A stretch of DNA of 64,000 nucleotides from Ruegeria lacuscaerulensis (GTDB lineage: Bacteria > Pseudomonadota > Alphaproteobacteria > Rhodobacterales > Rhodobacteraceae): assembly GCF_013033355.1 (NCBI RefSeq), contig NZ_WQDY01000003.1, positions 434,001-498,000 of the forward strand, read 5' to 3'. Both the position numbers and the translations under genes were made by a program. Under the pieces are notes generated by a model, which saw nothing but the letters and a program-made list of their open reading frames with translations, was not told the origin of the DNA and did no database searches. Shown here in pieces: positions 25,903 through 35,103 of the stretch. The first letter of the stretch is position 1; each line of letters begins with the position of its first letter.

Positions 25903-27522
25903 ATGCTAGGACAAATGATGACGCAGCCGCTGCTGATCTCGTCGCTCATTGTGCACGCGGATCGGTACCACGGCCAGACCGAGATCATCTCGGTCGAGAC
26001 AGATGGGTCGGTGACCGAAAGCAACTGGTCACAAGTGTCCACGAACGCGCGCAAGCTGGCGTCGGCGCTGACGGCATTGGGGCTAGACCCTCAAGCGCGG
26101 ATCGGAACCTTGGCGTGGAACAATCGTCGGCATCTAGAAATCTATTATGGAACCTCTGGTGCCGGGTTTGTCTGTCATACGATCAACCCCCGCCTTTTCC
26201 CTGAACAGCTGACTTACATCATCAACCACGCGCAGGACCGTGTGCTGTTCTTCGACGCGACCTTTATTCCTCTGGTCGCGGCGTTGAAGGACCATTTGAC
26301 CGAGGTCGAACACTTTGTTCTGATGGGACCGCGAAACGAGGATGTGATTGCCCAAGTCCCCGGTGTTCAGTTTTATGACGAGCTGATCGAGACAGGCGAC
26401 GCGGGCTTCGAATGGCCGAGTTTTGACGAAAACACCGCATCCAGCCTGTGTTACACCTCTGGCACGACCGGAAACCCCAAAGGGGTGCTGTATTCCCATC
26501 GCTCGACTGTGCTGCATAGCTTTGGTTCAAACACGCGCGACGTGATCGGGTATTCGGCGATGGATGTGGTCATGCCTGTAGTGCCGATGTTCCATGTGAA
26601 CGCGTGGGGCTCACCCTATGCTTGCGCCATGTCGGGGTCTCGCATGGTTCTGCCTGGGCCGGATCTGCATGGTGAAGCATTGGTCAAGCTGATCGACGCT
26701 TATGGTGTGACGCTTGCAATGGGGGTTCCGACGATCTGGCAGGGCTTGTTGGCCTATGCACAGAAATCGGGCAGCAAGTTAGACAGCCTTGAACGTACTG
26801 TGATCGGCGGCGCCGCGTGCCCACCGTCGATGATTGAGACATTCCGCGAAACCTATGGCGTGGACACGGTTCATGCTTGGGGCATGAGCGAAATGAGCCC
26901 GCTTGGAACCGCGAATTACCCCTTGGCAAAGCATGGTGACCTGCCAATCGAAGAACAACACAAGCTGCGCGAAAGCCAAGGACGCCCGTGTTATGGGGTC
27001 GAACTGAAGATCGTGGACGATGACGGGAACGAACTTCCAAATGATGGAGAAACGCAAGGTGATCTGATGGTGCGCGGCCATTGGGTTTTGGATAACTATT
27101 TCCAGATGCAGGATGATGATCTGCTGCAGGATGGTTGGTTTGCTACTGGCGATGTCGCCACGCTGGACCCAGACGGTTACATGACCATTCGGGACCGATC
27201 CAAAGACATCATCAAGTCGGGTGGCGAGTGGATCAGTTCGGTTGAGCTGGAAAACATCGCCGTGGCTCATCCCAAACTGGCTACGGCTGCCGTCATTGGC
27301 GTTCCCCACCCGAAATGGGATGAACGCCCTTTACTTGTTGCGGTCAAGGCTGAAGGCCAAGACCCGAGTGAAGATGAGCTGTTGGCGTTTTTTGACGGTA
27401 AGATTGCCAAATGGCAGGTGCCGGACAAGGTGGTCTTTGTGGATGCACTGCCGCTGAACGCGACGGGAAAGGTGCTTAAACGCAATCTGCGCGCAGATTT
27501 CGAAAACGCACTGACAGCTTAG
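25903..27522 (+). CDS. Long-chain fatty-acid-CoA ligase-like AMP-dependent synthetase
   Basis: A 539-residue ANL enzyme. Motifs are LCYTSGTTGNPKGVLYSHRS (P-loop), HAWGMSEMSPLG, the TGD hinge in GWFATGDVATLDPDGYM, DIIKSGGEWISSVELEN, and the C-terminal catalytic Lys in LPLNATGKVLKR. The overall type resembles medium/long-chain or DMSP-related acyl-CoA ligases of marine alphaproteobacteria, but the substrate cannot be assigned by eye. The ATG at 25903 is preferred because GGGAGG lies 6 bases upstream; an in-frame upstream start at 25858 lacks a site. It is monocistronic; tRNA-Asn genes follow on the other strand. Confidence 0.88.
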   Translation: MLGQMMTQPLLISSLIVHADRYHGQTEIISVETDGSVTESNWSQVSTNARKLASALTALGLDPQARIGTLAWNNRRHLEIYYGTSGAGFVCHTINPRLFPEQLTYIINHAQDRVLFFDATFIPLVAALKDHLTEVEHFVLMGPRNEDVIAQVPGVQFYDELIETGDAGFEWPSFDENTASSLCYTSGTTGNPKGVLYSHRSTVLHSFGSNTRDVIGYSAMDVVMPVVPMFHVNAWGSPYACAMSGSRMVLPGPDLHGEALVKLIDAYGVTLAMGVPTIWQGLLAYAQKSGSKLDSLERTVIGGAACPPSMIETFRETYGVDTVHAWGMSEMSPLGTANYPLAKHGDLPIEEQHKLRESQGRPCYGVELKIVDDDGNELPNDGETQGDLMVRGHWVLDNYFQMQDDDLLQDGWFATGDVATLDPDGYMTIRDRSKDIIKSGGEWISSVELENIAVAHPKLATAAVIGVPHPKWDERPLLVAVKAEGQDPSEDELLAFFDGKIAKWQVPDKVVFVDALPLNATGKVLKRNLRADFENALTA

Positions 27523-27542
27523 GTCCGTAGAACTAGAGAGAA

Positions 27543-27617
27543 TGGCTCCGGCGGTAGGGATCGAACCTACGACCAATTGATTAACAGTCAACTGCTCTAC
27601 CGCTGAGCTACGCCGGA
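27543..27617 (-). tRNA. tRNA-Asn(GTT), copy 1
   Basis: A 75-base cloverleaf on the minus strand. The acceptor TCCGGCG pairs with CGCCGGA, the anticodon loop CTGTTAA gives GTT, the T-arm contains GGTTCGATCC, and CCA is encoded. It is identical over its whole length to the copy at 27747-27821. Confidence 0.97.
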
Positions 27618-27621
27618 ACGG

Positions 27622-27868
27622 TTCGCGCCGTATAGCAATCACAATCTCTGCCGTCCAGAGGGGAGAGGGAAGTTTTTTGACGAAAAAAATTCGACCGCAG
27701 GACGACGATCGTTTCATGCCAAATCAGTGTGCCTTCGAAGGGGATTTGGCTCCGGCGGTAGGGATCGAACCTACGACCAATTGATTAACAGTCAACTGCT
27801 CTACCGCTGAGCTACGCCGGAACTGAGGGCCGTATAACAACCTCGAAAATTGCCGTCCAGAGGGGAAC
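27622..27868 (-). repeat. Duplicated upstream flank of the two tRNA-Asn genes
   Basis: Both tRNA-Asn genes are preceded on their own strand by related blocks: GCCGTATAGCAA at 27627-27638 with TGCCGTCCAGAGGGGA at 27648-27663, and GCCGTATAACAA at 27829-27840 with TGCCGTCCAGAGGGGA at 27851-27866. Conservation of the flank but not of the rest of the spacer suggests kept promoter elements of a tandem duplication. Confidence 0.65.
27747..27821 (-). tRNA. tRNA-Asn(GTT), copy 2
   Basis: A 75-base tRNA identical to the copy 204 bases to the left. It has the GTT anticodon and an encoded CCA end. The sequence just upstream (GCCGTATAACAA, then TGCCGTCCAGAGGGGA) is also nearly repeated in front of copy 1, indicating a tandem duplication that included the promoter region. 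Confidence 0.97.
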
Positions 27869-27896
27869 GACCCGAAATAACGAAAAATTTTTCTGA

Positions 27897-28811
27897 TCAT
27901 GCAATTCGATGGAATTCGGCGTCTATAGCTAGGTTCCCTTTCGGTGAAGCCATTGATTTTACGGTTAAATCGACCAAATGAGCGAACACGTTGCGTTCGG
28001 CGGCAGGAAGCAACGCTTTGGGAGTTTCGATGTAGATACGCTCAGCCAATTGTCTCGCCGTGCCGGGTTGATCGGCAAGCGCACCCAGAATCTGTGCCTC
28101 GCGTGTCAGGCGATGCTGTATCAGCCAATCCAGCCGGGCAGCTGGATCAGTGATAGGAGCACCGTGTCCTGCGTGAAAGGTTGACCAAGTGCGGTCGCGC
28201 AGACGGTGACAGGCTTGCATAAAGTCCGTCAGATCTCCGTCCGGGGGTGAAACCAATGAGCTGGCCCATCCCATGACATGATCGGCGGTGAAACAGGTAT
28301 CACCCCAGCCCAAAGCGATGTGGTTGCCCAAGTGCCCCGGGGTATGAATGACTTCAAGCTGCCATTCGTCACCTTCGATGGTTTCGCCATCGGCGAGTTC
28401 GATATCCGGACGAAAGGCGGTATCGATTCCTTCGCCGCCTCCGGCCAGGCCCCGTTGCGCCAGGTCCGCCATCACTGTACTGCGCCCGGCTTCGGGGCCT
28501 CCAAAAGCCAGAATCGGCGCGCCGGTGCGCCGCGCCAATAGAGCGGCGAGCGGAGAGTGATCCAGATGGGTATGCGTGACGATGATATGGCTTATGCGTT
28601 GACCCGCTTGAAGGGCGGATAGAATCGCGTCCAGATGTGTCTCGCTCATCGGTCCGGGGTCGATGACCGCGCAATCCTTTGTGCCCAGCAAATAGGTATT
28701 CGTCCCGCGATACGTCATCGGCGACGGGTTCGGCGCCAGAATGCGCCTAAGCCCGGTTTGTAATTCGACCGCTTGGCCGGGCGGTGGGTTGAAATCATCG
28801 GGGGCCTGCAT
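27897..28811 (-). CDS. MBL fold metallo-hydrolase (LACTB2-like)
   Basis: A 304-residue metallo-beta-lactamase-fold hydrolase. The zinc motif HxHxDH appears as VTHTHLDHSPL (about residues 80-90), followed by HTPGHLGNHIALGW with the next metal His, and FTADHVMGW with the bridging Asp. A C-terminal winged-helix-like tail resembles LACTB2/glyoxalase II-like proteins. The ATG at 28811 is favoured over an in-frame upstream ATG at 28868, which would overlap the divergent kinase gene. The substrate is unknown. The start is 44 bases from that of the divergent histidine kinase. Confidence 0.85.
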   Translation of the reverse strand: MQAPDDFNPPPGQAVELQTGLRRILAPNPSPMTYRGTNTYLLGTKDCAVIDPGPMSETHLDAILSALQAGQRISHIIVTHTHLDHSPLAALLARRTGAPILAFGGPEAGRSTVMADLAQRGLAGGGEGIDTAFRPDIELADGETIEGDEWQLEVIHTPGHLGNHIALGWGDTCFTADHVMGWASSLVSPPDGDLTDFMQACHRLRDRTWSTFHAGHGAPITDPAARLDWLIQHRLTREAQILGALADQPGTARQLAERIYIETPKALLPAAERNVFAHLVDLTVKSMASPKGNLAIDAEFHRIA

Positions 28812-28855
28812 TCTGCGCTCTTTCTCTTGTCCGATCAGCCCGTTAGGTTTAGCGC

Positions 28856-30175
28856 ATGTCGAGTGCATGGCTCAAACCCTATATGCCGCGAAGTCTTTAT
28901 GCGCGAGCGGCCCTGATACTGGTTCTGCCAGTGATCGTGCTGTTGCTTGTTGTTGGCATCGCCTTTTTGCAGAAACACCTTGAAGACGTGACAGAGCAGA
29001 TGACCCGCACGGCTTCCCGAGAGGTGATGCTTGTGCTTGCGACGATGCAGGATGCCGAGACCCAGCAGCAAGCCATGGCCGAGATTCGGCCTGATCTGAG
29101 CGCGCTTGAGATGAAGGTGCGTTTCCTTGGCATCAATGAACGCCCCGAAGTTGGTTATCGCCGATGGTACGATTTCATTGCGCCGCAGGTCGATTCCGAT
29201 TTGCATGCCTTTCTACCCAATCTGGTGGCAATTGCGCTGCCCAGCGGGGATGAAGCGCGCCTATATTTGAATACAGATTTGGGATTGTTGCAGCTTACAA
29301 TGGATCGGCGACGCTTGTCTCCGGCTGCTCCGCACCAGTTGATCGTGACGATGGTGTTTTTTGCGGTCATCATGACGTCGATATCGTTCTTGTATATGCG
29401 CAACCAACTGCGTCCGATTACACGGTTGGCTGATGCAGCGCAGGCGTTTGGCCGTGGCAGGGTAGTACCGTACGCGCCCGGAGGCGCAATTGAGGTCAGA
29501 GCTGCGGGAAACGCCTTTCTCGATATGCGCGCCCGAATCGAGCGGCAAATGGAACAGCGCACCATGATGTTGTCAGGTGTCAGCCACGATCTGCGCACTC
29601 CCTTGACCCGTCTGAAACTGGGGCTGTCGATGTTGCCCGAAGATGAATCCACGCCGTTGCAGAAAGACGTGGACGAAATGCAGCTGCTGCTGGACGCGTT
29701 TCTCGACTTTTCACGCGGTGCGGCGGAAGGCGCGCCCGAACAGGTGGATCCGTCTGAGCTGTTGAAACAGATCGTCAACGACGCCCAACGGGCCGGGCAT
29801 ACCGCTGAACTTGTCGCAACCGAAGGCTCGGGTGCCGCCATGTTGCGTCCAACGTCGATCCGCCGGGCTGTCGAGAATCTGATCGGAAATGCTGTTCGAT
29901 ACGGAAACCGAGCTGAGGTCAGCCTATCGCTTACCCCCAAAACGCTGCGTATCCGGGTCGAAGATGACGGGCCGGGCATTCCGCTAGAACAGCGCACCGA
30001 GGCCGTGAAACCGTTCTCGCGCCTGGACCCGGCGCGCAACCAGAATCAAGGCAGCGGTGTTGGCCTGGGGCTTGCAATTGTTGCGGATATTGCCCGCGCA
30101 CACGGGGGTGTTTTGCGGCTTGGGAAAAGTGAACGCCTGGGTGGGCTCAGCGCGGATATCATCATAGGACGGTAA
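28856..30175 (+). CDS. Sensor histidine kinase (EnvZ-like), orphan here
   Basis: A 439-residue membrane kinase. Transmembrane segments lie at about residues 17-38 and 160-180 and flank a periplasmic sensor of about 120 residues. A HAMP-type linker is followed by the phosphoacceptor His244 in GVSHDLRTPLTRLKL. HATPase motifs are RRAVENLIGNAVRYG (N box), RVEDDGPGIPLEQR (G1) and GSGVGLGLAIV (G2). The architecture is that of EnvZ-type kinases. No response-regulator gene is adjacent, so the partner must be elsewhere. No good ribosome binding site is seen before the ATG. Confidence 0.9.
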   Translation: MSSAWLKPYMPRSLYARAALILVLPVIVLLLVVGIAFLQKHLEDVTEQMTRTASREVMLVLATMQDAETQQQAMAEIRPDLSALEMKVRFLGINERPEVGYRRWYDFIAPQVDSDLHAFLPNLVAIALPSGDEARLYLNTDLGLLQLTMDRRRLSPAAPHQLIVTMVFFAVIMTSISFLYMRNQLRPITRLADAAQAFGRGRVVPYAPGGAIEVRAAGNAFLDMRARIERQMEQRTMMLSGVSHDLRTPLTRLKLGLSMLPEDESTPLQKDVDEMQLLLDAFLDFSRGAAEGAPEQVDPSELLKQIVNDAQRAGHTAELVATEGSGAAMLRPTSIRRAVENLIGNAVRYGNRAEVSLSLTPKTLRIRVEDDGPGIPLEQRTEAVKPFSRLDPARNQNQGSGVGLGLAIVADIARAHGGVLRLGKSERLGGLSADIIIGR

Positions 30176-30178
30176 ATT

Positions 30179-30255
30179 TGGTAGGCCCGGCAGGACTTGA
30201 ACCCGCAACCAAAGCGTTATGAGCGCTCTGCTCTAACCAATTGAGCTACAGGCCC
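30179..30255 (-). tRNA. tRNA with CAT anticodon, probably Ile2 (or Met elongator)
   Basis: A 77-base cloverleaf on the minus strand with anticodon loop CTCATAA (CAT), D-stem GCTC/GAGC, T-arm GCGGGTTCAAGTCCTGC and encoded CCA. The T-loop TTCAAGT and the arm after the anticodon (CGCTTTGGT) resemble E. coli tRNA-Ile2, whose CAT is modified by TilS to read AUA, more than elongator Met. A G1-U72 wobble tops the acceptor stem. Identity is best decided by covariance models. Confidence 0.9.
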
Positions 30256-30362
30256 GTCTGAGCGCTTTGAGTATCACGGTGAACGCCCGCGTCAAGCCTG
30301 ACCGTTGCAACATCTTCCACAATCGACTAACCCGCGCGGGAACCATTCATGAGGGGTTGGCC

Positions 30363-31409
30363 ATGACAGCGGGCAAGAACGGAATCACCTATGCGGACGC
30401 GGGTGTTGATATTGATGCAGGCAACGCGCTGGTCCACCGGATTAAACCTGCGGCCAAGCGGACCAACCGCTCGGGCGTGATGAGCGGGCTGGGCGGGTTC
30501 GGCGCGCTGTTTGACCTTAAAGATGCCGGATATGTCGATCCGATCCTGGTGGGCGCGACTGATGGTGTGGGCACCAAGCTGCGCATCGCCATTGATACCG
30601 GCGTGGTTGATGGTGTGGGCATCGATCTGGTGGCCATGTGCGTCAACGACCTGATCTGTCAGGGGGCCGAGCCGCTGTTTTTCCTCGACTATTTCGCCAC
30701 TGGCAAGCTGGACACCGACACGGCCGCTCGGATTATTGAAGGCATTGCTGAAGGTTGCGTGCAGTCTGGCTGCGCCCTGATCGGTGGTGAGACGGCGGAA
30801 ATGCCCGGCATGTACCCCGATGGCGATTTTGATCTGGCCGGATTCTCGGTCGGCGCGATGGAGCGTGGCGCGCATCTGCCCGCAGGTGTGCAGCAGGGAG
30901 ATGTGTTGCTGGGTCTGGCCTCGAACGGGGTGCATTCCAACGGCTACTCTCTGGTGCGCAAACTGGTCGAGATTTCTGGGCTGGGATGGGACGCCGAGTC
31001 GCCGTTCAGCGACGGTACGCTGGGTGAGGCACTGCTGACGCCCACGCGTCTTTATGTCAAGCAGGCGCTGCAAGCGATCCGGGCAGGGGGCGTTCACGCG
31101 CTGGCCCATATCACCGGCGGCGGTTTGACAGAAAACCTGCCGCGTGTCTTGCCCGAAGGGCTGGGTGCCGGGATCGACCTGAACGCCTGGGATTTGCCGC
31201 CCGTCTTCCGTTGGATGGCTGAAACCGGTGGGATTGCTGAGACTGAGATGTTGAAAACCTTCAACTGCGGTATCGGCATGATCGTAGTCTGCGCCGAAGA
31301 CCGCGCCGATGAACTGGCCGATCTGCTGGTCGAAGCCGGGGAAACCGTATCGCGCATCGGCACAGTCACCGAGGCGGCCGGTGTGGCCTACACTGGCAAA
31401 CTGCTGTGA
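30363..31409 (+). CDS. purM: Phosphoribosylformylglycinamidine cyclo-ligase
   Basis: A 348-residue AIR synthetase, the fifth step of purine biosynthesis, closing FGAM to AIR with ATP. Landmarks are [15 protein letters not shown] at the N-terminus, [45 protein letters not shown] and [14 protein letters not shown]. The ATG at 30363 has GAGGGG upstream and matches the usual family start; the open frame upstream overlaps the spacer after the tRNA. The stop overlaps the purN GTG start. Confidence 0.95.
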   Translation: MTAGKNGITYADAGVDIDAGNALVHRIKPAAKRTNRSGVMSGLGGFGALFDLKDAGYVDPILVGATDGVGTKLRIAIDTGVVDGVGIDLVAMCVNDLICQGAEPLFFLDYFATGKLDTDTAARIIEGIAEGCVQSGCALIGGETAEMPGMYPDGDFDLAGFSVGAMERGAHLPAGVQQGDVLLGLASNGVHSNGYSLVRKLVEISGLGWDAESPFSDGTLGEALLTPTRLYVKQALQAIRAGGVHALAHITGGGLTENLPRVLPEGLGAGIDLNAWDLPPVFRWMAETGGIAETEMLKTFNCGIGMIVVCAEDRADELADLLVEAGETVSRIGTVTEAAGVAYTGKLL

Positions 31410-32002
31410 GCCACAAGCGCGTTGCCATCCTGATCTCGGGCGGGGGGTCCAACATGGTGTCGCTGGTCGATTCCATGATCGGCGACCACCCCGCGCGACC
31501 CTGTCTGGTGCTGTCCAACGACGCTCAAGCCGGGGGGCTGGTCAAGGCGGCTGAGCGGGGCATCCCGACGGCTTCGGTCGATCACCGTCCGTTCAAAGGC
31601 GACCGCGCTGCGTTCGAGGCAGAGCTGCTGAAACCGCTTGAGGCTGCGCAGCCTGATATCGTCTGTCTGGCTGGGTTCATGCGCGTTCTGACCGGTGACT
31701 TTGTATCGCGCTTTCAGGGGCGGATGCTAAACATCCACCCTTCACTGTTGCCGAAATACAAGGGCCTGAACACGCATGCCCGCGCGATCGAGGCAGGCGA
31801 TGAGGAACATGGATGTTCGGTTCACGAGGTAACGGCGGCATTGGATGACGGTCCGATCCTTGGCCAAGCCCGTTTGCAGATTGAGCCAAACGACACACCT
31901 ATGACTTTGGCGGCACGGGTTCTGGTGTGGGAACATAAGCTTTATCCAGCCGTGCTGCGCCGCTTTAGCTCTGGCGACCACACACCCGTGTTGCTGCCCT
32001 GA
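31406..32002 (+). CDS. purN: Phosphoribosylglycinamide formyltransferase
   Basis: A 198-residue GART that transfers a formyl group from 10-formyl-tetrahydrofolate to GAR in purine synthesis. Motifs are [31 protein letters not shown], the catalytic [16 protein letters not shown] with the conserved Asn and His, and [17 protein letters not shown] carrying the catalytic Asp. It begins at GTG within the purM stop (GTGA at 31406-31409) and is translationally coupled. Confidence 0.95.
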   Translation: MSHKRVAILISGGGSNMVSLVDSMIGDHPARPCLVLSNDAQAGGLVKAAERGIPTASVDHRPFKGDRAAFEAELLKPLEAAQPDIVCLAGFMRVLTGDFVSRFQGRMLNIHPSLLPKYKGLNTHARAIEAGDEEHGCSVHEVTAALDDGPILGQARLQIEPNDTPMTLAARVLVWEHKLYPAVLRRFSSGDHTPVLLP

Positions 32003-32118
32003 TCGCCGCAGAGTGATTTACACGCCAGTGTTATTCGGCCTATGGTTTGGGCTATCGCCCTGAACGGCACAAAAGCGACGGGCTACTACGAAAAACAAGA
32101 GCAAGAACACCACCGCGC

Positions 32119-33276
32119 ATGAAGACCCTGACAACGACGCAAGAGCTGGCCGAATACTGTAAGGCCGCTGCAAGCTATGACTATGTGACAATCGATACCG
32201 AGTTCCTGCGCGAGCGGACGTATTATTCGAAACTCTGTCTGGTGCAATTGGCGGTGCCATCTTCGGACGAGAACAGCGCAGTGCTTGTTGATCCACTGTC
32301 TGAGGGATTGTCGCTTGAGCCTCTTTACGAACTGTTCAGAAACGAGGGTGTGGTAAAGGTTTTTCACGCGGCCCGCCAGGATCTTGAGATCTTTTGGGTT
32401 GAAGCAAATGTGTTCCCGACGCCCCTGTTTGATACCCAAGTTGCCGCGATGGTTTGCGGCTTCGGAGAGCAGGTCGGTTATGAAACGTTGGTGCGCAAGA
32501 TTTGCAAGCAGGGTTTGGACAAGACCTCGCGCTTCACCGACTGGTCTCGCCGTCCGTTGTCGGACGCGCAAAAGACCTATGCCTTGGCCGATGTGACCCA
32601 CCTGCGACAGATCTACGAACATCTGGCGAAAGAGTTGAAAAAAACGGAACGCAGCCATTGGGTTGCTGAAGAACTGCGCATACTGACCCACCCCGAAACC
32701 TATGATATCCGCCCGGCAGATGCGTGGAAACGGGTTAAGACACGAACGAACTCGGCCAAGTTTTTGGCTGTGGTACGTGAGTTGGCCCAGTTTCGTGAGG
32801 CCTATGCGCAAGAAAACAACGTACCCCGCAGCCGTGTGTTCAAGGACGACGCGCTGATCGAGTTGGCCTCGACCAAGCCGAAATCCCCGTCTGATCTTGG
32901 TGGCTCGCGTTTGTTGCTTCGCGAGGCGCGCAAAGGCGCGATTGCCGAAGGTATTTTGGCGGCCGTTAAAAAGGGTGTGAATTGCCCGCCTGACCAGATG
33001 CCGCGTGTTGATAACAGCCGCGACAAGCTAAAGGTCAACCCGGCATTGGCCGATCTGCTGCGGGTATTGCTAAAGTCCAAGACCGAAAGTTCGGGCGTGG
33101 CAGCAAAACTGATCGCCACCAGTTCGGAATTGGATCAGATCGCGGCGGGAGAGCGTGACCTGCCTGCGATGTCAGGTTGGCGGTTCGAAGTGTTTGGTGA
33201 AGACGCCCTTAAACTGTGCGAAGGTAAGATCGCCTTGGCAGCCAAGGGCCAGTCGGTCAAGGTTGTGTCGTTGTAG
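32119..33276 (+). CDS. rnd: Ribonuclease D
   Basis: A 385-residue DEDD 3'-5' exoribonuclease taking part in tRNA 3' maturation. Exonuclease motifs are TIDTEFLRERTYY (I), VFHAARQDLEIFW (II) and YALADVTHLRQIY (III), followed by an HRDC domain at about residues 205-285. The ATG at 32119 places motif I at residue 24, as usual; the upstream in-frame ATG at 32047 adds a non-conserved extension. No strong ribosome binding site is seen. It converges on the lipoprotein gene at 33282. Confidence 0.93.
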   Translation: MKTLTTTQELAEYCKAAASYDYVTIDTEFLRERTYYSKLCLVQLAVPSSDENSAVLVDPLSEGLSLEPLYELFRNEGVVKVFHAARQDLEIFWVEANVFPTPLFDTQVAAMVCGFGEQVGYETLVRKICKQGLDKTSRFTDWSRRPLSDAQKTYALADVTHLRQIYEHLAKELKKTERSHWVAEELRILTHPETYDIRPADAWKRVKTRTNSAKFLAVVRELAQFREAYAQENNVPRSRVFKDDALIELASTKPKSPSDLGGSRLLLREARKGAIAEGILAAVKKGVNCPPDQMPRVDNSRDKLKVNPALADLLRVLLKSKTESSGVAAKLIATSSELDQIAAGERDLPAMSGWRFEVFGEDALKLCEGKIALAAKGQSVKVVSL

Positions 33277-33281
33277 CCGAC

Positions 33282-33812
33282 TTAGCGCCGCCGCGATTCC
33301 AGAGCATTTTCCTGACCGACTACGCGAACCAGACGGATGCCTTGCAGATCGTCTTGTGACACGTTGATTGCATCCAACACCTGACGTGAACGTTCAGAGC
33401 CTTGATTGGTTGCTGTGGCCGGATACGAAACGCGGAAGGTATATTCCAGTACGCCGTTCTTCTGGTTTTCTTCACTTTCAATACGAACGAGTCGGGCATC
33501 ATAGGCGCCCTGACGTGCGGCGACGCCAGTGACCAGAATGATCGCCCCCCCGGGTGTTGGGTCGATCCTCAGCTCATCAACGCGCGCAATAGCAACGCTG
33601 TTGTCCACGGGGTCTGGCCGACTGAATAGGCCGGCGCCTTCACGCTGTTGGGGCACCAGTGCGTTTGGGTCATTGGCCAAAGTCTGTGTCGGTGCAGGCG
33701 CGGGTGTGCTGGACCCAAACCAGTTGGTCGGATTTACACGCGACTCGCGCCATCCGCTACAAGCCGACAGTGTTAGCGTGGCGACCAAAAGAACAGACAG
33801 TGTTTTTTGCAT
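33282..33812 (-). CDS. Hypothetical lipoprotein
   Basis: A 176-residue protein with a lipoprotein signal: a hydrophobic stretch up to LSAC with Cys18 as the probable lipidated residue. A Pro/Ala/Thr-rich linker and a beta-rich domain follow (ELRIDPTPGGAIILVTGVAA, GVLEYTFRVSYPA). It would be anchored in an outer- or inner-membrane leaflet facing the periplasm. I recognise no named family. It ends 6 bases from the convergent rnd stop. Confidence 0.75.
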   Translation of the reverse strand: MQKTLSVLLVATLTLSACSGWRESRVNPTNWFGSSTPAPAPTQTLANDPNALVPQQREGAGLFSRPDPVDNSVAIARVDELRIDPTPGGAIILVTGVAARQGAYDARLVRIESEENQKNGVLEYTFRVSYPATATNQGSERSRQVLDAINVSQDDLQGIRLVRVVGQENALESRRR

Positions 33813-33950
33813 GGATTTAAAGCTCTGACCGGTATTTCCCGAACTGGCCTAACGCAAATTCCCTGCTTTGAAAACCCACGCTGGGGCTGGACAGGCAGGG
33901 GGCAGAGGCATAGGTCACGATTGTGACCGCAATGAAAGGACCGCAGGGAT

Positions 33951-34361
33951 ATGGCAACGCCTGCCTTTGAAGACATCGTCGAGGATTTCGAGTTTCTGGA
34001 AGACTGGGAAGACCGCTATCGCCATGTCATTGAGCAGGGCAAGGCTATGGAACCCCTTGAGGACGCGCTGAAAGTTCCCGCAACCAAGGTTCATGGCTGC
34101 GCCAGTCAGGTCTGGCTGCATCCGGTTATCGAAGCTGGAGTATTTAGGTTTGACGGAGACAGCGACGCGCTGATCGTGCGCGGCCTGATCGCGGTTTTGC
34201 GGGCTTTGTACAATGGCGTGCCAGTTGCCGAGGTTGCCAAGGTTGACGCCAGCGCAGAATTGGCGCGATTGGGCCTGAACGACCACCTCTCAGCGCAGCG
34301 GTCCAATGGTCTGCGGGCGATGATCGAGCGTATTCGCGAAGTTGCGCAAGAGAACGCGTGA
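33951..34361 (+). CDS. sufE: SufE family Fe-S cluster assembly protein
   Basis: A 136-residue SufE-type sulfur acceptor. The key Cys50 sits in the conserved KVHGCASQVWLHP context, and IVEDFEFLEDWEDRYRHVIE at the N-terminus is typical. It takes persulfide sulfur from a SufS desulfurase and passes it to the SUF scaffold; no suf operon is nearby, so it is a detached copy. AAAGGA-type sequence precedes the ATG. It converges on the DUF1638 gene with stops 6 bases apart. Confidence 0.92.
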   Translation: MATPAFEDIVEDFEFLEDWEDRYRHVIEQGKAMEPLEDALKVPATKVHGCASQVWLHPVIEAGVFRFDGDSDALIVRGLIAVLRALYNGVPVAEVAKVDASAELARLGLNDHLSAQRSNGLRAMIERIREVAQENA

Positions 34362-34367
34362 CGTAAC

Positions 34368-35024
34368 TCAGCCGCGATTGGCCCAATCTGTTAACGTAGA
34401 CTCGAGATCGCCATATCCGGTGAAACGCCTTTCGAACGCCAGGCCAAGGCGGTCGGCGCATTCCTGAGCGCGTTTCGTCAGCAACGGGTCGTCAGTCTGA
34501 GCCTGATAGACCAGTTTCGTGTAGTTGCCGAAATACATGTCGCGCAATTCAGGATGCCGGTCCAGGCCCAGCGGCTTCCAAACAAAGGCATCAAACTGGC
34601 GTGCCAGAAAATCGGTCAGGTAGAAGGCGGTGGTTTCATCCTCGCCGCGTGCGTCGAAAACATCATTGCCTTCAAAAAACGAATAGCAATGCGGGCCTTT
34701 GACCATCTCGACGCCCAATTCTGCACAAGCGTTTTGCAGCAGGCCGCCAGTACCGCAATCGGCATAGACCACATAGATCGTGTCGTACTGCGTGCGATGT
34801 TTGGTGATTGCATCCTGCACGGCCTGAGTAATCCGCTCGGGATGGACATGTAAGATGGCGGGCAAGCAGGTCAGGTCCATATGGTCCCAACCATTGCGGT
34901 TCTTCAGATCCAGAATCTCGCGTGCCAGCGCGCCGCAAGCCAACAACAGAATTCGCCCTTGCGCAGCGGACTCGTATCCGTCTGTCGTCAAGCTTGCATC
35001 GTCTGGCAGATTGTCCTGCGGCAT
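34368..35024 (-). CDS. DUF1638 domain-containing protein
   Basis: A 218-residue soluble protein matching DUF1638, a family of unknown reaction often encoded beside corrinoid methyltransferase systems. Conserved-looking Cys and Gly sites are LLACGALAREIL, VVYADCGTGG and GPHCYSFFEG, which could bind metal. It lies 79 bases downstream of the corrinoid protein gene on the same strand, but a terminator-like hairpin separates them (35055-35081), so coupling may be partial. Its exact role in one-carbon transfer is inference from context. Confidence 0.85.
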   Translation of the reverse strand: MPQDNLPDDASLTTDGYESAAQGRILLLACGALAREILDLKNRNGWDHMDLTCLPAILHVHPERITQAVQDAITKHRTQYDTIYVVYADCGTGGLLQNACAELGVEMVKGPHCYSFFEGNDVFDARGEDETTAFYLTDFLARQFDAFVWKPLGLDRHPELRDMYFGNYTKLVYQAQTDDPLLTKRAQECADRLGLAFERRFTGYGDLESTLTDWANRG

Positions 35025-35054
35025 GGCTTGGCTCCTGCGCCTAAGATGTAAACG

Positions 35055-35081
35055 AAAAGGGCCGCCCGTTGCCGGACGGCC
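35055..35081 (-). terminator. Terminator between corrinoid gene and DUF1638 gene
   Basis: On the minus strand GGGCCGTCCG-GCAA-CGGGCGGCCC forms a near-perfect stem (one mismatch), followed by TTTT. The short T-tract suggests partial readthrough is possible into the DUF1638 gene. Confidence 0.65.
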
Positions 35082-35103
35082 CTGAATTCAGATGTCCGTC
35101 TGA

